The notes under the pieces: model-generated
What the model was told of the DNA's origin: nothing
The model's database searches: none
The model's input: only the letters and a program-made list of their open reading frames with translations
Translations under genes and position numbers: made by a program
Part shown: positions 48,145 through 58,320 of the stretch, one piece after another
Layout of the letters: every line of letters begins with the position of its first letter
Position numbering within the stretch: the stretch's first letter is position 1
From: Gonatopus flavifemur
Lineage: Eukaryota > Arthropoda > Insecta > Hymenoptera > Dryinidae
Reading direction: 5' to 3'
Length of the DNA stretch: 64,000 nt
NCBI GenBank assembly: GCA_018340375.1
Contig: JAFFJZ010000001.1
Coordinates: 73,214,001-73,278,000 of the forward strand

Positions 48145-48529
48145 TAGAGATCGACCGAAAATTTTGCCGAAAATGATTAGAATTGAAGTTGTGAGTATTG
48201 GTTTCGAAAAAAACTTGGGACTGGACGTTTGAAGTGTAGACGAGCTCTTTAATAATCCAATTATCATACTTACGATCACATTTCATTGTAATTAACAAAA
48301 TACTTGCGATTTTGAGTTTACAATTTCGGTCGACAAGCATTAGCCGAAAATTTAAACCGAAAGTCGAAATTATTTCATCAATCACATTGATATGTGATCT
48401 TAAGTATGATAATTGCATTATTAAGGAGCTTATCTACACTTCCAACGTCCAATACCAAGTTTTTTTCGAAACCAATAATCAGAGCTTCAATTTTAGTCAG
48501 TTTCGGCAAAAAATTCCGGTCGATCTCTA
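48145..48529. mobile_element. hAT-type hairpin element, ~165-bp arms, 8-bp duplication
   Basis: It is flanked by identical AATACAAC (48137-48144 and 48530-48537). The ends TAGAGATCGACCG and CGGTCGATCTCTA are perfect inverses. The arms stay paired for about 165 bases (for example TTGGTTTCGAAAAAAACTTG on the left and CAAGTTTTTTTCGAAACCAA on the right) around an ~60-80-base loop. The 8-bp target duplication is the hAT mark. There is no coding room. Confidence 0.85.
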
Positions 48530-48933
48530 AATACAACCCTACGTTGAAAACCGTGTTGGAAAATTTCTTGGATGTCAAAATACCGCTGCAGAATCCCATA
48601 TATCCTCACACGGAGGAAAAGGAATTCGCTGTGGCAGCGAAATCTACTTTTGCTGGGTTCCTTTTGCCAGAGCAGCAAATTTTTTGCTGTGACAGCAAAT
48701 TATTTGCTGTTCTGGCAATCTTGTTAGTTGCGACGGCGAATTTTTAGCTGTGGCAGCAAAGAATGTTTGCTATCCCAGCAAAATTTGTTTGCTATTCTAT
48801 ATATAATACTGAAAATTTGTTGGCGGAGCAAACATTTTTTGCTGCCACAGCTAAAATATTGCTGTCGCAGCTAACACGATTGCTGTTATAGCAAATTTTC
48901 AGCTAGGTCAGCCAAAAGTTTTGCTATTCTCGA

Positions 48934-50185
48934 GGGTGGATTGATAAGTTTCCGGCCTGACCAAGAGATGACGCCACTAGGCCTACCTTGAGGTGGCGTT
49001 CTATAGTACCATCCTTAGATAGCTTGTAGCTATAGTTTCAGTCCGATCGCCATGTTAGTTTAGTTTTGAGAGCACGCTGACCAAGACGCCTCTGTGTTTT
49101 TCGTAAAAATGGAAAAGCTGGAAAATCGTGCTGTCATCAAATACTTTTATTTGAAGGGGTTAACGCCGAAGGAAATTAAAGAAGAGATGGACTCAACACT
49201 GGGGACATCCTCCCCATCATATTCAACCGTTAAGCAGTGGGTTTCCGAGTTTAAAAAGGGTCGTGTGAGCACCTCTGATGAGCCTCGCTCAGGACGCCCC
49301 ATTGAGGTCACAACTCCAGATATGATCGAAAAAATCCATCAAATAGTGCTGAAAGATCGCAGATTAAAAGTTCGTGAGATAGCTGAGACCTGTAAGATGT
49401 CATATGAACGTGTACAAAATATTTTGCACCAACATTTGTATATGGAAAAGCTCTGTGCAAGATGGGTGCCGCGTTTGCTAACAGTCGACCAAAAATTGAT
49501 TCGAAAGAACATTTCTACCGCCAATTTGGCGTTGTATAAGCGTGATCCAAGCGAATTTTTGCGTCGATTCGTAACCGTTGACGAAACTTGGGTCCACCAC
49601 TACACTCCTGAAACCAAAGAACAGTCTAAACAGTGGATTGGACCAGGGGAACCAACTCCAAAGAAGGCAAAAACAATTTTTTCGGCGAACAAGGTTATGG
49701 CTACTGTTTTTGGGATGCAAGAGGTATTATATACATTGATTACCTTGAAAAGGGTGAAACTATCACTGGTCAATACTACGCAGACTTATTGCAACGTTTG
49801 AGCCACGAAGTGAAAATTAAACGACCTCATCTGGCGAAGAAAAAAATCTTGTTTCATCACGATAACGCACCAGCGCACACGTCAATCGTTGCGATGGCTA
49901 AAATCAACGATCTGAAGTTTGAATTAATGCCGCACCCTCCCTACTCTCCAGACCTAGCCCCGAGTGACTATTATCTGTTTCCTAACCTCAAAAAATGGCT
50001 TGGCGTGGGTAAATGGGTATTTTGAGGAGCTTGACGAATCAGTCTATAGAGATGGCATTACTAGACTAGAATACCGCTATGAGAAATGTATCAGCCTTGG
50101 AGGAGATTATGTTGAGAAATAAAAGAAAAAAAATTCTTAAAAACGTTGTTTTTCTTGGTCAGGCCGGAAACTTATCAATCCAACC
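48934..50185 (+). mobile_element. mariner element (mellifera-type), nested
   Basis: The left TIR GGATTGATAAGTTTCCGGCC then TGACCAAGA (from 48938) is repeated in inverse at the right, TCTTGGTCAGGCCGGAAACT then TATCAATCC (to ~50182). About 28 bases match exactly. The right flank is TA (50186-50187); the left flank reads GA, so the TA duplication is not perfect. The insertion interrupts the TTTGCTG-word element. Confidence 0.85.
49109..50122 (+). pseudogene. mariner transposase pseudogene (copy 3, mellifera-type)
   Basis: It starts at [17 protein letters not shown]; the in-frame GTG at 49094 is only an upstream extension. Recognisable blocks: two helix-turn-helix motifs (residues ~1-110, including [16 protein letters not shown]), WVPRLLT, the catalytic block [15 protein letters not shown] (Asp codon 49580), [17 protein letters not shown], then in a shifted frame [30 protein letters not shown] (Asp codon 49861) and SPDLAPSDYYLFPNLKKWL (Asp codon 49966; 34 residues between the last two). 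Lesions: loss of one T in the T-run at ~49707-49711, and a deletion after KKWLG (~50005) that also shifts frame. The original C-terminus GYFEELDESVYRDG...GDYVEK resumes and stops at 50120-50122. All three Asp codons survive, but no intact protein is possible. It belongs to a different mariner subfamily from the other two copies. Confidence 0.94.
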
Positions 50186-50235
50186 TATATATCATACCTC
50201 GATTTGCTGCGTCAGCAAATTTTTTCTCTCCGTGC

Positions 50236-51399
50236 ATAAGATTTTATCAGGGTCAATATTTGGACACTTTCATCAGTAAAACCTATAAGTTTCTATAACT
50301 TTTCTTCTAGTGGAAACAAATTTATTCAAATCATATGGATGATTTCCTTACGTGCCTGTTTTACTAATTATCACACTGACGCGTGGCAGTGTACATTACA
50401 TGTCAGGGTGAATACACGTATAGCAATATATAAAAAACTGTTTCTCCGACAAAAAGTGTCAAAATGCAGACTTATCAATTTTTCGCGACATATGCACAGA
50501 CAAAAATATTTCATCTATGATTACTGTGTTCACACTATCGATGGACAATGCGTAGAAATTGAAAAAACATGATTGTATGGTTAATTGCAAGACATAATGA
50601 GGCTGTCCTGTTCTTCGACACAGTCCGATAATGTATGAAAAGAGTAATTTTGGGTGGAACACCTGAATAGAAATTGAAATCGGCCCATTCCAAGCCCTGT
50701 CCGGACTCAAGTTGAAGTGGTCTGGATACAGATAGGATCTTGGATAGCTCAATTTTCAATCGAGGAAGTTTTCACCTGGGATTCTCTCCTCGCAATATTT
50801 ATTCAATTCGATAATATCTTCAACAATTTATCATCCTTCCAAAGATCCTAGTTTCAGCGCCTGCATTGGCTTCATCATGGGTGTCCTACATAGACCTGAA
50901 ATGAAATAAGGACGTCTAGTTTGGCCCAAACTACTGCCAAGAAATAATTTCCCACCGGTCTGTATGTCTTTATATAAATTCCAACAATATGAACTTGGAT
51001 AATTATATATAGGACTTGAAAAATTATTCATTATGGTGGTAAAAGGCAATGTTGCTTCTTTGTGGAGGCTTAATATTCTCTTCACTCATTTCAGATTGAC
51101 TGTCTCAAGGTTCCACAGTCGATATTGCTTCCAACTGATAACACGTGAGGTGACGCCACTATTCGCTCGATTTTGACTCGAAAAGCATTTCCCAAGAGAC
51201 GAAAGTTCATCATTTCTCATATGCAGATGTACGTTTTAGCTTCCAAATTATTGGTTTGTACCTAATCAATAACTTTTTCTCCAAATATGAAGTGTATCAC
51301 TTCAGTGCAATTTTCATAGATTTCCATAGTTCAGTCATGATCAAATGATATTTTCATTTTCGAAGGAAGTATTTGATTCTATATTGCGTCCAAAATGAA
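50236..51399. other. no gene recognised
   Basis: AT-rich DNA with a modestly GC-richer part at about 50640-50960 resembling the GGCCC-type repeats. No coding region was recognised. Confidence 0.4.
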
Positions 51400-51741
51400 A
51401 TGGAGTATATCCTCGGAAATAAACTCAAAAGTACCGAGACAACGAGTTATGGAATGTTTTGCTATGAAAATTGCAACTTTTCTTACCACAGAATAAGAAA
51501 TCGTGAATTATCTTGTCTCTCAGTCTCAGACGATTTAAGAATCATGAGAAACGTAAACGATGATAACATGCAGTCGGAAACAACCGTAACATCGTCACTA
51601 AAAGCGGTATATATGTACATAAACGATACAATTTCAAAGTTCGATTTGGACTTTCAACGTTATACGAAGGGAAGTTCCTCCGATGAAGATCTCTTGAGGG
51701 ACATCTGGTTGGATTTTATTCGTTTCCACAAACCAAGATTA

Positions 51742-51781
<40 letters not shown>

Positions 51782-51789
51782 ATACATAA
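51400..51789 (+). CDS. 130-codon ORF running into a TA microsatellite
   Basis: From ATG at 51400 the frame runs to 51789. The first ~110 residues are of mixed composition with an acidic and Ser-rich part (KGSSSDEDLLRDIWLDF), less AT-biased than most frames here. The last residues are an IYIYIY run encoded by the (AT)16 repeat, then a stop. No domain is recognised. If real, the useful part could be an exon ending before the microsatellite, but no convincing splice sites were seen. Confidence 0.25.
51747..51778. repeat. (AT)16 microsatellite
   Basis: An uninterrupted AT dinucleotide run of 32 bases, the longest simple repeat in the window. Confidence 0.97.
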
Positions 51790-54372
51790 GGAGGGAAGGA
51801 AGAATGAGTAGAAGAGTGAGGAGAAGAGAGAATAAAGCACTCGCGGATTTCCGCTTTACGCTAACCCTCGCATGGGAAATCTCAAATACGAAGTCTGTTT
51901 ACTTGGCACTTCGTGTCTCCGAGGATATCAATGACAAGATTTTACTCGACTTATCTCATTCCTCTGTCGTTGCTTCACTCCATCATTAACTCATCCCAGC
52001 AATTCATATTATCCGGTAACTATCGATATTGCCCATGGGTCGATGTGATAAGCTGCATATGTGTATGTATGAACACTATCGATGCGGGAGCGAATAATGC
52101 GGTTGGTGTACTAATATTTTGATTGAGAATTGAGTTTTTTTGACAACACATGCACTGTTGCAAGATATCAATTTTGTCTTATTTGACACCCACAGATAGT
52201 AGAAATTACTCTATTTCGTCACTCACAAGCAGAATAATTAACTCTCCCATCCTTATCTGATTTTTATATATCATTCTCTTAAATTCAATCAAGAATATAA
52301 ATTTTCGCATTTGATTGAATTGTGCGATTTTTCACGTGTGATGACTATCCACGAAAACATAAAGTTTATCCTCGAGATGACAGCTTACGGGATATTTTCA
52401 TGTAAAGTTACTGCGCCAAAGATTGAATTTTTTTCCCTCTGTGAATTCCCAATATCTCGAATGTCCAACACCGCGAAGGTGTATTGATATGTATTTCCGA
52501 AGGCTCCTGTAAATCAATCATTCTTGAAACGGAGTAGTTAAATTTCAGTGCACGTATTATACTATGTGTTGTTTCGGTATCAATATTCCCTCCTCGAAGT
52601 CAGTATGAAGTGAAGTATACTTGACTGCAGAGTTTTCATGAATATGGAGAGATGAATTCATAAATGGATCAACAATTCCGATTTTAACTACATGAGTGTT
52701 TGATGAATTCTACTTCAATGTGTGAGAAATTTGTTATCCAACGTGCTATGTGTATTGCAAATTATGCTTCGCGTTATTCATTTTCACTCACATGAGTTTT
52801 ATTATTTGCTGTCGGTTTTTCTTTGTGAAACGCTGTAATTGGGAATTGAGTTTCTCACTTTTGAACCATGTCCATCTGTTCCACAAATCCTGTAGATTCT
52901 CGTATGAAAATTTTCAGGCTCCTACAATGCTGACAAGGGAGTATAGTTGGGTGCAGGGCTGACAGCCAAAGCTGGGCAATTTACGTAGAGGCGACAGTGG
53001 TTGAAGATGGTTCATCCCGTACAACACATGACGTGTCAAGCTCATGGAAGGAACGTATTTTTGGGAACATAGGGACATGCCATACATGTGTGAGATCGTG
53101 CCATCCATATTCTAGGCACATTCATGCACATAGAAATGTCCACCGAAATGACCTGAATTCAAGAATATGGGAGGCATGTTCTGTTGATCATCTCATACGC
53201 ATCTAGTTTTCGTGTTACAAAAGAGGTTATGTATTTCTAAAAGACTTCTGTCAACATATTCAGGATGTCTCATGCAGCATCAGTATCATAATTCAATCAT
53301 AATTCTTTCCAGAAGAAGAATTACTGTTAAATAGCTTTTCTCATGTTGTATGAGATATCTTTCAAAAGTGTTTTGGAATTGCTTAACCTCTAAAGTTCTG
53401 TCAGCTCCTAATGACTGACGAAAAACACTACACGTCACTATAATTGAACTTCCATAAATATTAATTGTGGTTTTGTCTTGTACATTTTCAACATTGTCAC
53501 TAAAGATACGCGTCGAGCTACTGTAGATGAAATCTCAAAATTTCCTATTGCATGGTCATAGAGCTATATTTCGTAAGTGCACGCTGTATCTCCGTGATTT
53601 TGATGAAAATCCGATAAATTAATCTAAATAAGGCTGAGATAATTCCGTGCATTCGACACAACTCAAAACAAAGTTTTGAGACAGTATACAAATTCATAAA
53701 GAAAGATGAAGATTACCATTTCATTCCGACTCGCGTACACAAAACAATGAATTCATCGGTTATTTGCAAATGAGAGGTTATAGTTTACTGAGTTCATGAA
53801 AATCTTCCTGCCATGTGGATTGAATATAATTCTTACAATATTGCCACATGACGTGAAATGATATATGCCAGGAATAAGTATGTTGTTTAGAATATTCCGT
53901 TGTCCATGAGATTATGCATTTTTCACATGCCGAACATATGTTTCACACATCACGTGTTATACGGTATATATCCTACCAAGTTGTATTGATCGTTGGATCG
54001 TGTCGCTGATCCTTTATAACTATTTTTATTTTATGAGAAAGGTAGACCTCTCCTCTTCCCACTGATCTCTAGCCAACCCCGCTGAAATTCAAAGGTACAT
54101 CTAACTTGAGATCTCTAATCTTGTTCAAGTGCGGATCGAGGTAACGCTCCCTGGTCTTCAGAAAAAGCCATGACATCAGCTGGAAAATGGGTGTCGGGTG
54201 AAGCATTTTTCTCACCTAAAGAGAAGGTACACTTCCTCCGCCGAGCAGCCAAACGAAAGCGCCGATGCATTGTATGCGACATCTTTTGATATATTTGTGA
54301 AGGTTTATTCTTTCCCCGTGTGGGAATCAATCCTGGGCATCCGAAAGTATGTCCGGGCCCCGTAAGGGTATA
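51790..54372. other. no gene recognised
   Basis: AT-rich with a moderately GC-richer part at 52915-53200 holding overlapping frames of 64-70 codons on both strands and no recognised domain. No repeat ends were found. Confidence 0.4.
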
Positions 54373-54585
54373 ACTTGGGCATCCAATATGAGAGTTTCCC
54401 ACCCACGCCCCATGTGGGTCCCAGTTGGGGTTGCTAGTGTACTCCCTGGGTATTTTAATCTGGGTATGCCGACCCACAGCCCATATAGGCCCTGGGCAAG
54501 CCACCATTGTCTCGCCCAGATATTGTTATTTGAGCATGCCCAGTCACACCCCATAGAGGCCCTGGGTTGGCTATTATTGTTTCCC
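54373..54585. repeat. degenerate 70-bp tandem repeat, three units
   Basis: Corresponding points recur at 54401 (ACCCACGCCCCATGTGGGTC), 54472 (ACCCACAGCCCATATAGGCC) and ~54542 (AGTCACACCCCATAGAGGCC), about 70 bases apart. Each is preceded by TGGGTATGCC/TGAGCATGCC-like sequence and followed by CTGGG or TTGGGG. Long minus-strand frames here (130 and 121 codons) are products of the repeat and its GC content and are not accepted as genes. Confidence 0.7.
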
Positions 54586-55133
54586 CTATTAAAAATATCT
54601 GACAGAACCGGACCCAGATCTGATAGGTTTGTCTGACATTGTTTGGTTTGTACATCAATTTGAACACTCAAGGAACTGCCAGACAGAGCCAAACAGGACC
54701 TGTCAGATCCGGTTCAAAATCCTGTCTGGTTCATTATTTTGTGTATCGCAAGTTTTCTCTTCGTTCAGTTTTCTTTCAACATTGGGAGGAGGTGATAAAC
54801 AAAGAATACTTTCTTCGTTGTATTATTAACGTATAAACATGCAACAACGGAATACTTCATATTAACGTTGGTAGAATTGTCTATGGAATATTTCAAAAAA
54901 GTCAACAGGATTTTCACCAAACACTTCGGATTGTGATTCTCGTATCCTCTTAAGGGCCCATATACCCCTGAAATTCGAAAAAACACGATGTTGAGAGACA
55001 CTGTAAAGGGAACAAAAATACATGATGGAATAAGATGTACAGTACGAGGCTGGAATGGGAGTATAGCCGGAAGTTCATATTAAACCTCCCAGAAACTTTA
55101 AACGCGTTTTTTTCGATATTGTATTTGTAGTCA
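54586..55133. other. no gene recognised
   Basis: Contains ACCGGACCCAGATCTGATAG near 54608 and CAGATCCGGTTCAAAATCCT near 54705, which pair weakly and may be a decayed element (~54600-54725). Nothing else. Confidence 0.35.
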
Positions 55134-55443
55134 GTGTCTGCACGATAACTCAGTCAATTTTTGATATTTTTTCACTTTTTGTTTTTTGAAATCTTGATAA
55201 TTACTCCCCCGATAGTCTGTCGAGGGGATATTTTGATTTATTGCTTAGAAAATTTGTTATACATGATTAAACACTGATTTTTTTGTTTTTTTTCTATTAT
55301 TACAGTTTGAAAGGCTCTAATTCCTTCATTTTTGGAAAAACAAAAAATTCCCCTCGATAGACTATAACTACTACATCACTTTTCAAGAATATTTTTCGTT
55401 TTTGCAGATTGGATAATTTATAATTGAGTTATGATGCAGACAA
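55134..55443. mobile_element. inverted-repeat element with GTCTGCA ends
   Basis: The left GTGTCTGCACGATAACTCAG pairs with the right TTGAGTTATGATGCAGACAA. Inward, CGATAGTCTGTCGAGGGGAT pairs with TTCCCCTCGATAGACTATAA. The T-rich interior has no coding capacity. No target duplication was seen. Confidence 0.6.
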
Positions 55444-56669
55444 GGAGGCGCCATGACTTCCGTCATCAGTCCATGCACGCTCCTAAAGACCAATGTTAAT
55501 ATTGAAAAAGAATTTGTTTATATTTTTTTCCTGATAGTTGAAAAGAGATTAAAAAGTGTGAAATCCGTAATCAATTGTTTTGGTCACCACATGACCTCTA
55601 AAATAATTTTGGAAATTCACTCGATTTTCACCGCATGCAGGGGTATATGAGTGCTTAAGTCAAAATCAAAGCTGACGCACATTCGGGGCATGCTCAATGT
55701 TGTTAGGTCCAAATTGCATTATCTTTTATTTCTACTAGGGAAATCTCTGACACTGGATGAATCCAAACGTATCTTGATTTTTATGTGTTTGATAGTGATT
55801 CTTCCAGTGCTCTTAGTTTCCAGGTTATAACAATTAAAACGAATTTTAAACAATCTATGAGCTCGAAATTAAAATTCCAAAAATTTGACACACCTTTGGC
55901 TGACTGGAAAAAGTATTTTGATTAACTTTCTGAAAATTTACATACAGTAGCGGATGGGAATTTTAATTTGTTTTTGATTGGATGGTAATTTTACATAAAG
56001 CATAGGATCTATCAAAAGCTGACTCTCAAAGAACATTTTGTTGAAGCAAATTCATTTGTCTTTTATCTGAGGAATGTCATCCAAATATCCTGGGGCCCAA
56101 CGCAGGATGAAATTTGGAAATTCATATGGGCTAAATGAACTCCTTACGTTGGCCTAAGTTGAATTCTTGATGTGGGCCAAGTTTGGGAACTATTATGAAG
56201 CCTAGATTCGAAAGCGTAACTCCCCAAGTTGGGGCCAATCGAGGTGTCCTAATCAGGGTCACATTTTAAGTAGGGATTATAAACCTGACCCTAAACGGGT
56301 TCCTGCCGTGCGCTCGATCTAGTCTAACGGATAAAAGTAGAAACATTTGCTCTGGGTTGACACGCTCGGTGAGATGCTTTATCGCCTCTACCACGCGCGC
56401 GCGCGCTCTGTTATCTTTCAATAGTGAGGAACAATGAAATTCATCACACATTCGATTATGCTGTATGCAACTTGACAACAAAATGACGCCACGCATATCA
56501 TTGTGCGTTATGATAACGAGTCTCGTCCCAATTCAAGATGTGCCCATAATATTTTGAAAAAATGTAAATAAAACATATCGGAACATGCACACTTCGAAAA
56601 TGCACATACGATCTTTTCAAAATCTCTTGAAACGTTCCTGAATTATGAATTTACTATTCATGTTATGAA
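55444..56669. other. no gene; repeat scraps
   Basis: Holds a lone ATTTCTACTAGGG end (~55728-55740), a TTGGCCC-word scrap (~56095-56250: CCAAGTTGGGGCCAATCG) and a (CG)n run CGCGCGCGCGCGC at 56394-56405, which is rare in this AT-rich DNA. No coding region was recognised. Confidence 0.45.
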
Positions 56670-56815
56670 CAGGGTTCGAAACGTTACCCTAAAAAAGTAA
56701 CTCGTTACAGTTACCGTTGCATTATCAAGAAATTAACGAAGTTACCGATACCGTTATCATCTTAAAAATGTAACGAATTACTGTTACTTCACGTTACTTC
56801 ACGTTCCTTTCATCG

Positions 56816-57299
56816 CCCTAGTAGAAACGCCTAGGCATTCACGACCCATACAGCACAAGAGTTCCCACAAAGAGCTCCCGTTATGCTAATCAATATGTAT
56901 TCATTATGACTATTTTGAATTCAAAATGAATTCTCAATGAACAACTTAATGTCCAGAGAGAACTCATATCGGAACTCCATAATGAATTTTTCAGGCATTC
57001 AATATGTTTTCATTTGGGATCCAATTAGTCCATATGGAATTCATTGTAAGTCACATAACGGGGACTGTTCAAGAGGTCTTTGGGAAGTCTTTATAAATCC
57101 AAATTGATCATTTGTGCTGGCTGGGGAGTCATGTAACGCTCGCGATAGCGAAATACCAGACACTTGCGAGTGCCTCACCAAATACTCGCAAGTATTACGA
57201 GCGCTTTACAAGTATATAATGAGGCCCTCGTAAGTGTCTAGTATTTCGCTAGCGCGAGCATTACAAAACTCGTGAATGCCTAGAGCATTTCTACTAGGG
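56816..57299. mobile_element. CCCTAGTAG-type MITE, interrupted
   Basis: The left end CCCTAGTAGAAACGCCTAGG then CATTCACGA pairs with the right end TCGTGAATGCCTAGAGCATT then TCTACTAGGG. After the insert the left arm resumes as GTCATGTAACGCTCGCGATA then GCGAAATACCAGACACTTGC, which pairs with CTCGTAAGTGTCTAGTATTT then CGCTAGCGCGAGCATTAC. The arms are long and well kept outside the insert. Confidence 0.82.
56845..57125 (-). mobile_element. CCCATACAG-type MITE, copy B
   Basis: The ends CCCATACAGCACAA and TTGTGCTGGCTGGG are inverse copies. Because it interrupts a palindromic arm, the insertion point can be read: CACGA is followed by the insert, then host sequence resumes as GAGTCATG, so the flanks are consistent with a 2-base GA duplication. 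It is the same family as 19794-20077, in opposite orientation. The interior has GAATTCAAAATGAATTC words. Confidence 0.78.
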
Positions 57300-57902
57300 T
57301 GGTTTGAAGATTTGTTTGGAAATTCACCCCAATGTTGTATACAAAACTTGAATATTTATTCAACAGTTCTGCGCGAAGAATGTCGCGACTTTCAAACCGT
57401 GTTATAACATTTAGTTATTGACAACAACAGTTGGGAGCGAAATTATAGTTTTTAGAAGAGAATCTCGGTAAATTCTATACATATCAGAAAGCGCCTAAAG
57501 TCGTAAAACTAGGTTAGAGAATTGGAAGAATATACCTAAAAGACAATCATATTTGTAAATCCGAGGAAAATGACTAGAAGTTTCTAGCCCTCCTCAAATA
57601 GCCACAGACCTTACTGCTCTCGGGTAAATAGGCTCTAAGGCACTTGCCACCTTACCATTACAAATTACCAGCAATTACTTATCAACCTATCATAGGTATG
57701 ATCTGAATCATATAAATTGGAAAAAAACCATACCTCAAAGTAACGGAGAAAGTAACGAAAATCGTTATTAGTTAGCAAAAATTAATAACGACGTTATCGT
57801 TATCGTTACTTGCTGAAAAATTTAACGCGTCACCAAGTAACGAATAATGTAACAAGTAACTTCGTTACATTTTGTACGTTACTTCTGAACCCTGGTTATG
57901 AA

Positions 57903-58320
57903 TCATCACAAGAATAGACCGTATGGTAACTAAAACATCTCAACTAAACATTCTTCATGAGCTGCTAGAAATTTAATTAAATTGAACAAATTTGTCGTAG
58001 CTTCTACTAAGAATATTTAGTTACATGAACCATAGAAATTTTTCTCAGTGTAACAAATTGGTTATCGCGACTACACATCATCACAAAAAGAATGCGTTTC
58101 GTCGAACTAGGAACAAAAACTGTCGATATTTATTGTTGGATATACAGTGATTGTTCTTATAGCAACACAACCGGGTTTTGTTAATCATAAATTATCAATA
58201 CAGCAATTTTAAGGGTCATATTTTCACGATGATCATTGTGGATTGATGTAAGAAAATTCTTATTGTACGGGTCTTTTTTCCGTGATCCTTCGAGTAATAA
58301 TCGACGACTGAATGTTGCGC
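57903..58320. other. no gene recognised
   Basis: AT-rich DNA. A lone TTTTTCTCAGTGTAAC end near 58041-58056 resembles the CACTGAGAAAA family. Confidence 0.4.

Larger units (their letters stand above)
48609..50235. mobile_element. TTTGCTG-word palindromic element hosting a mariner
   Basis: The left end CACGGAGGAAAAGGAATTCG and right end AAATTTTTTCTCTCCGTGCA are inverse-like. The interior has dense GCTGTGGCAGCAAA/TTTGCTG words on both strands. Removing the mariner at 48934-50185 leaves about 375 bp, close to the 316-bp relative at 23577-23892. Confidence 0.72.
56670..57894. mobile_element. hAT-type element, perfect 8-bp duplication
   Basis: It is flanked by identical GTTATGAA (56662-56669 and 57895-57902). 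The ends CAGGGTTCGAAACGTTAC and GTAACG-side ACTTCTGAACCCTG are inverse over the outer 8-10 bases. Subterminal sequence on both sides is dense in GTTAC/GTAAC words. There is no transposase frame. It contains the CCCTAGTAG element (56816-57299), which contains the CCCATACAG element (56845-57125), so it is the oldest of the three. Confidence 0.87.

Noticed and set aside
49094..49108. Upstream GTG extension of mariner copy 3
   Set aside because: The family N-terminus begins at MEKLENRAV (ATG 49109); the extension is not part of the protein.
51741..51989. 82-codon frame beginning within the AT microsatellite
   Set aside because: It starts in the simple repeat and has no motif.
54115..54692. Two long minus-strand frames (130 and 121 codons) with Trp/Gly/Pro-rich protein
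   Set aside because: They are translations of a GC-rich 70-bp degenerate tandem repeat in two frames; neither shows a domain.
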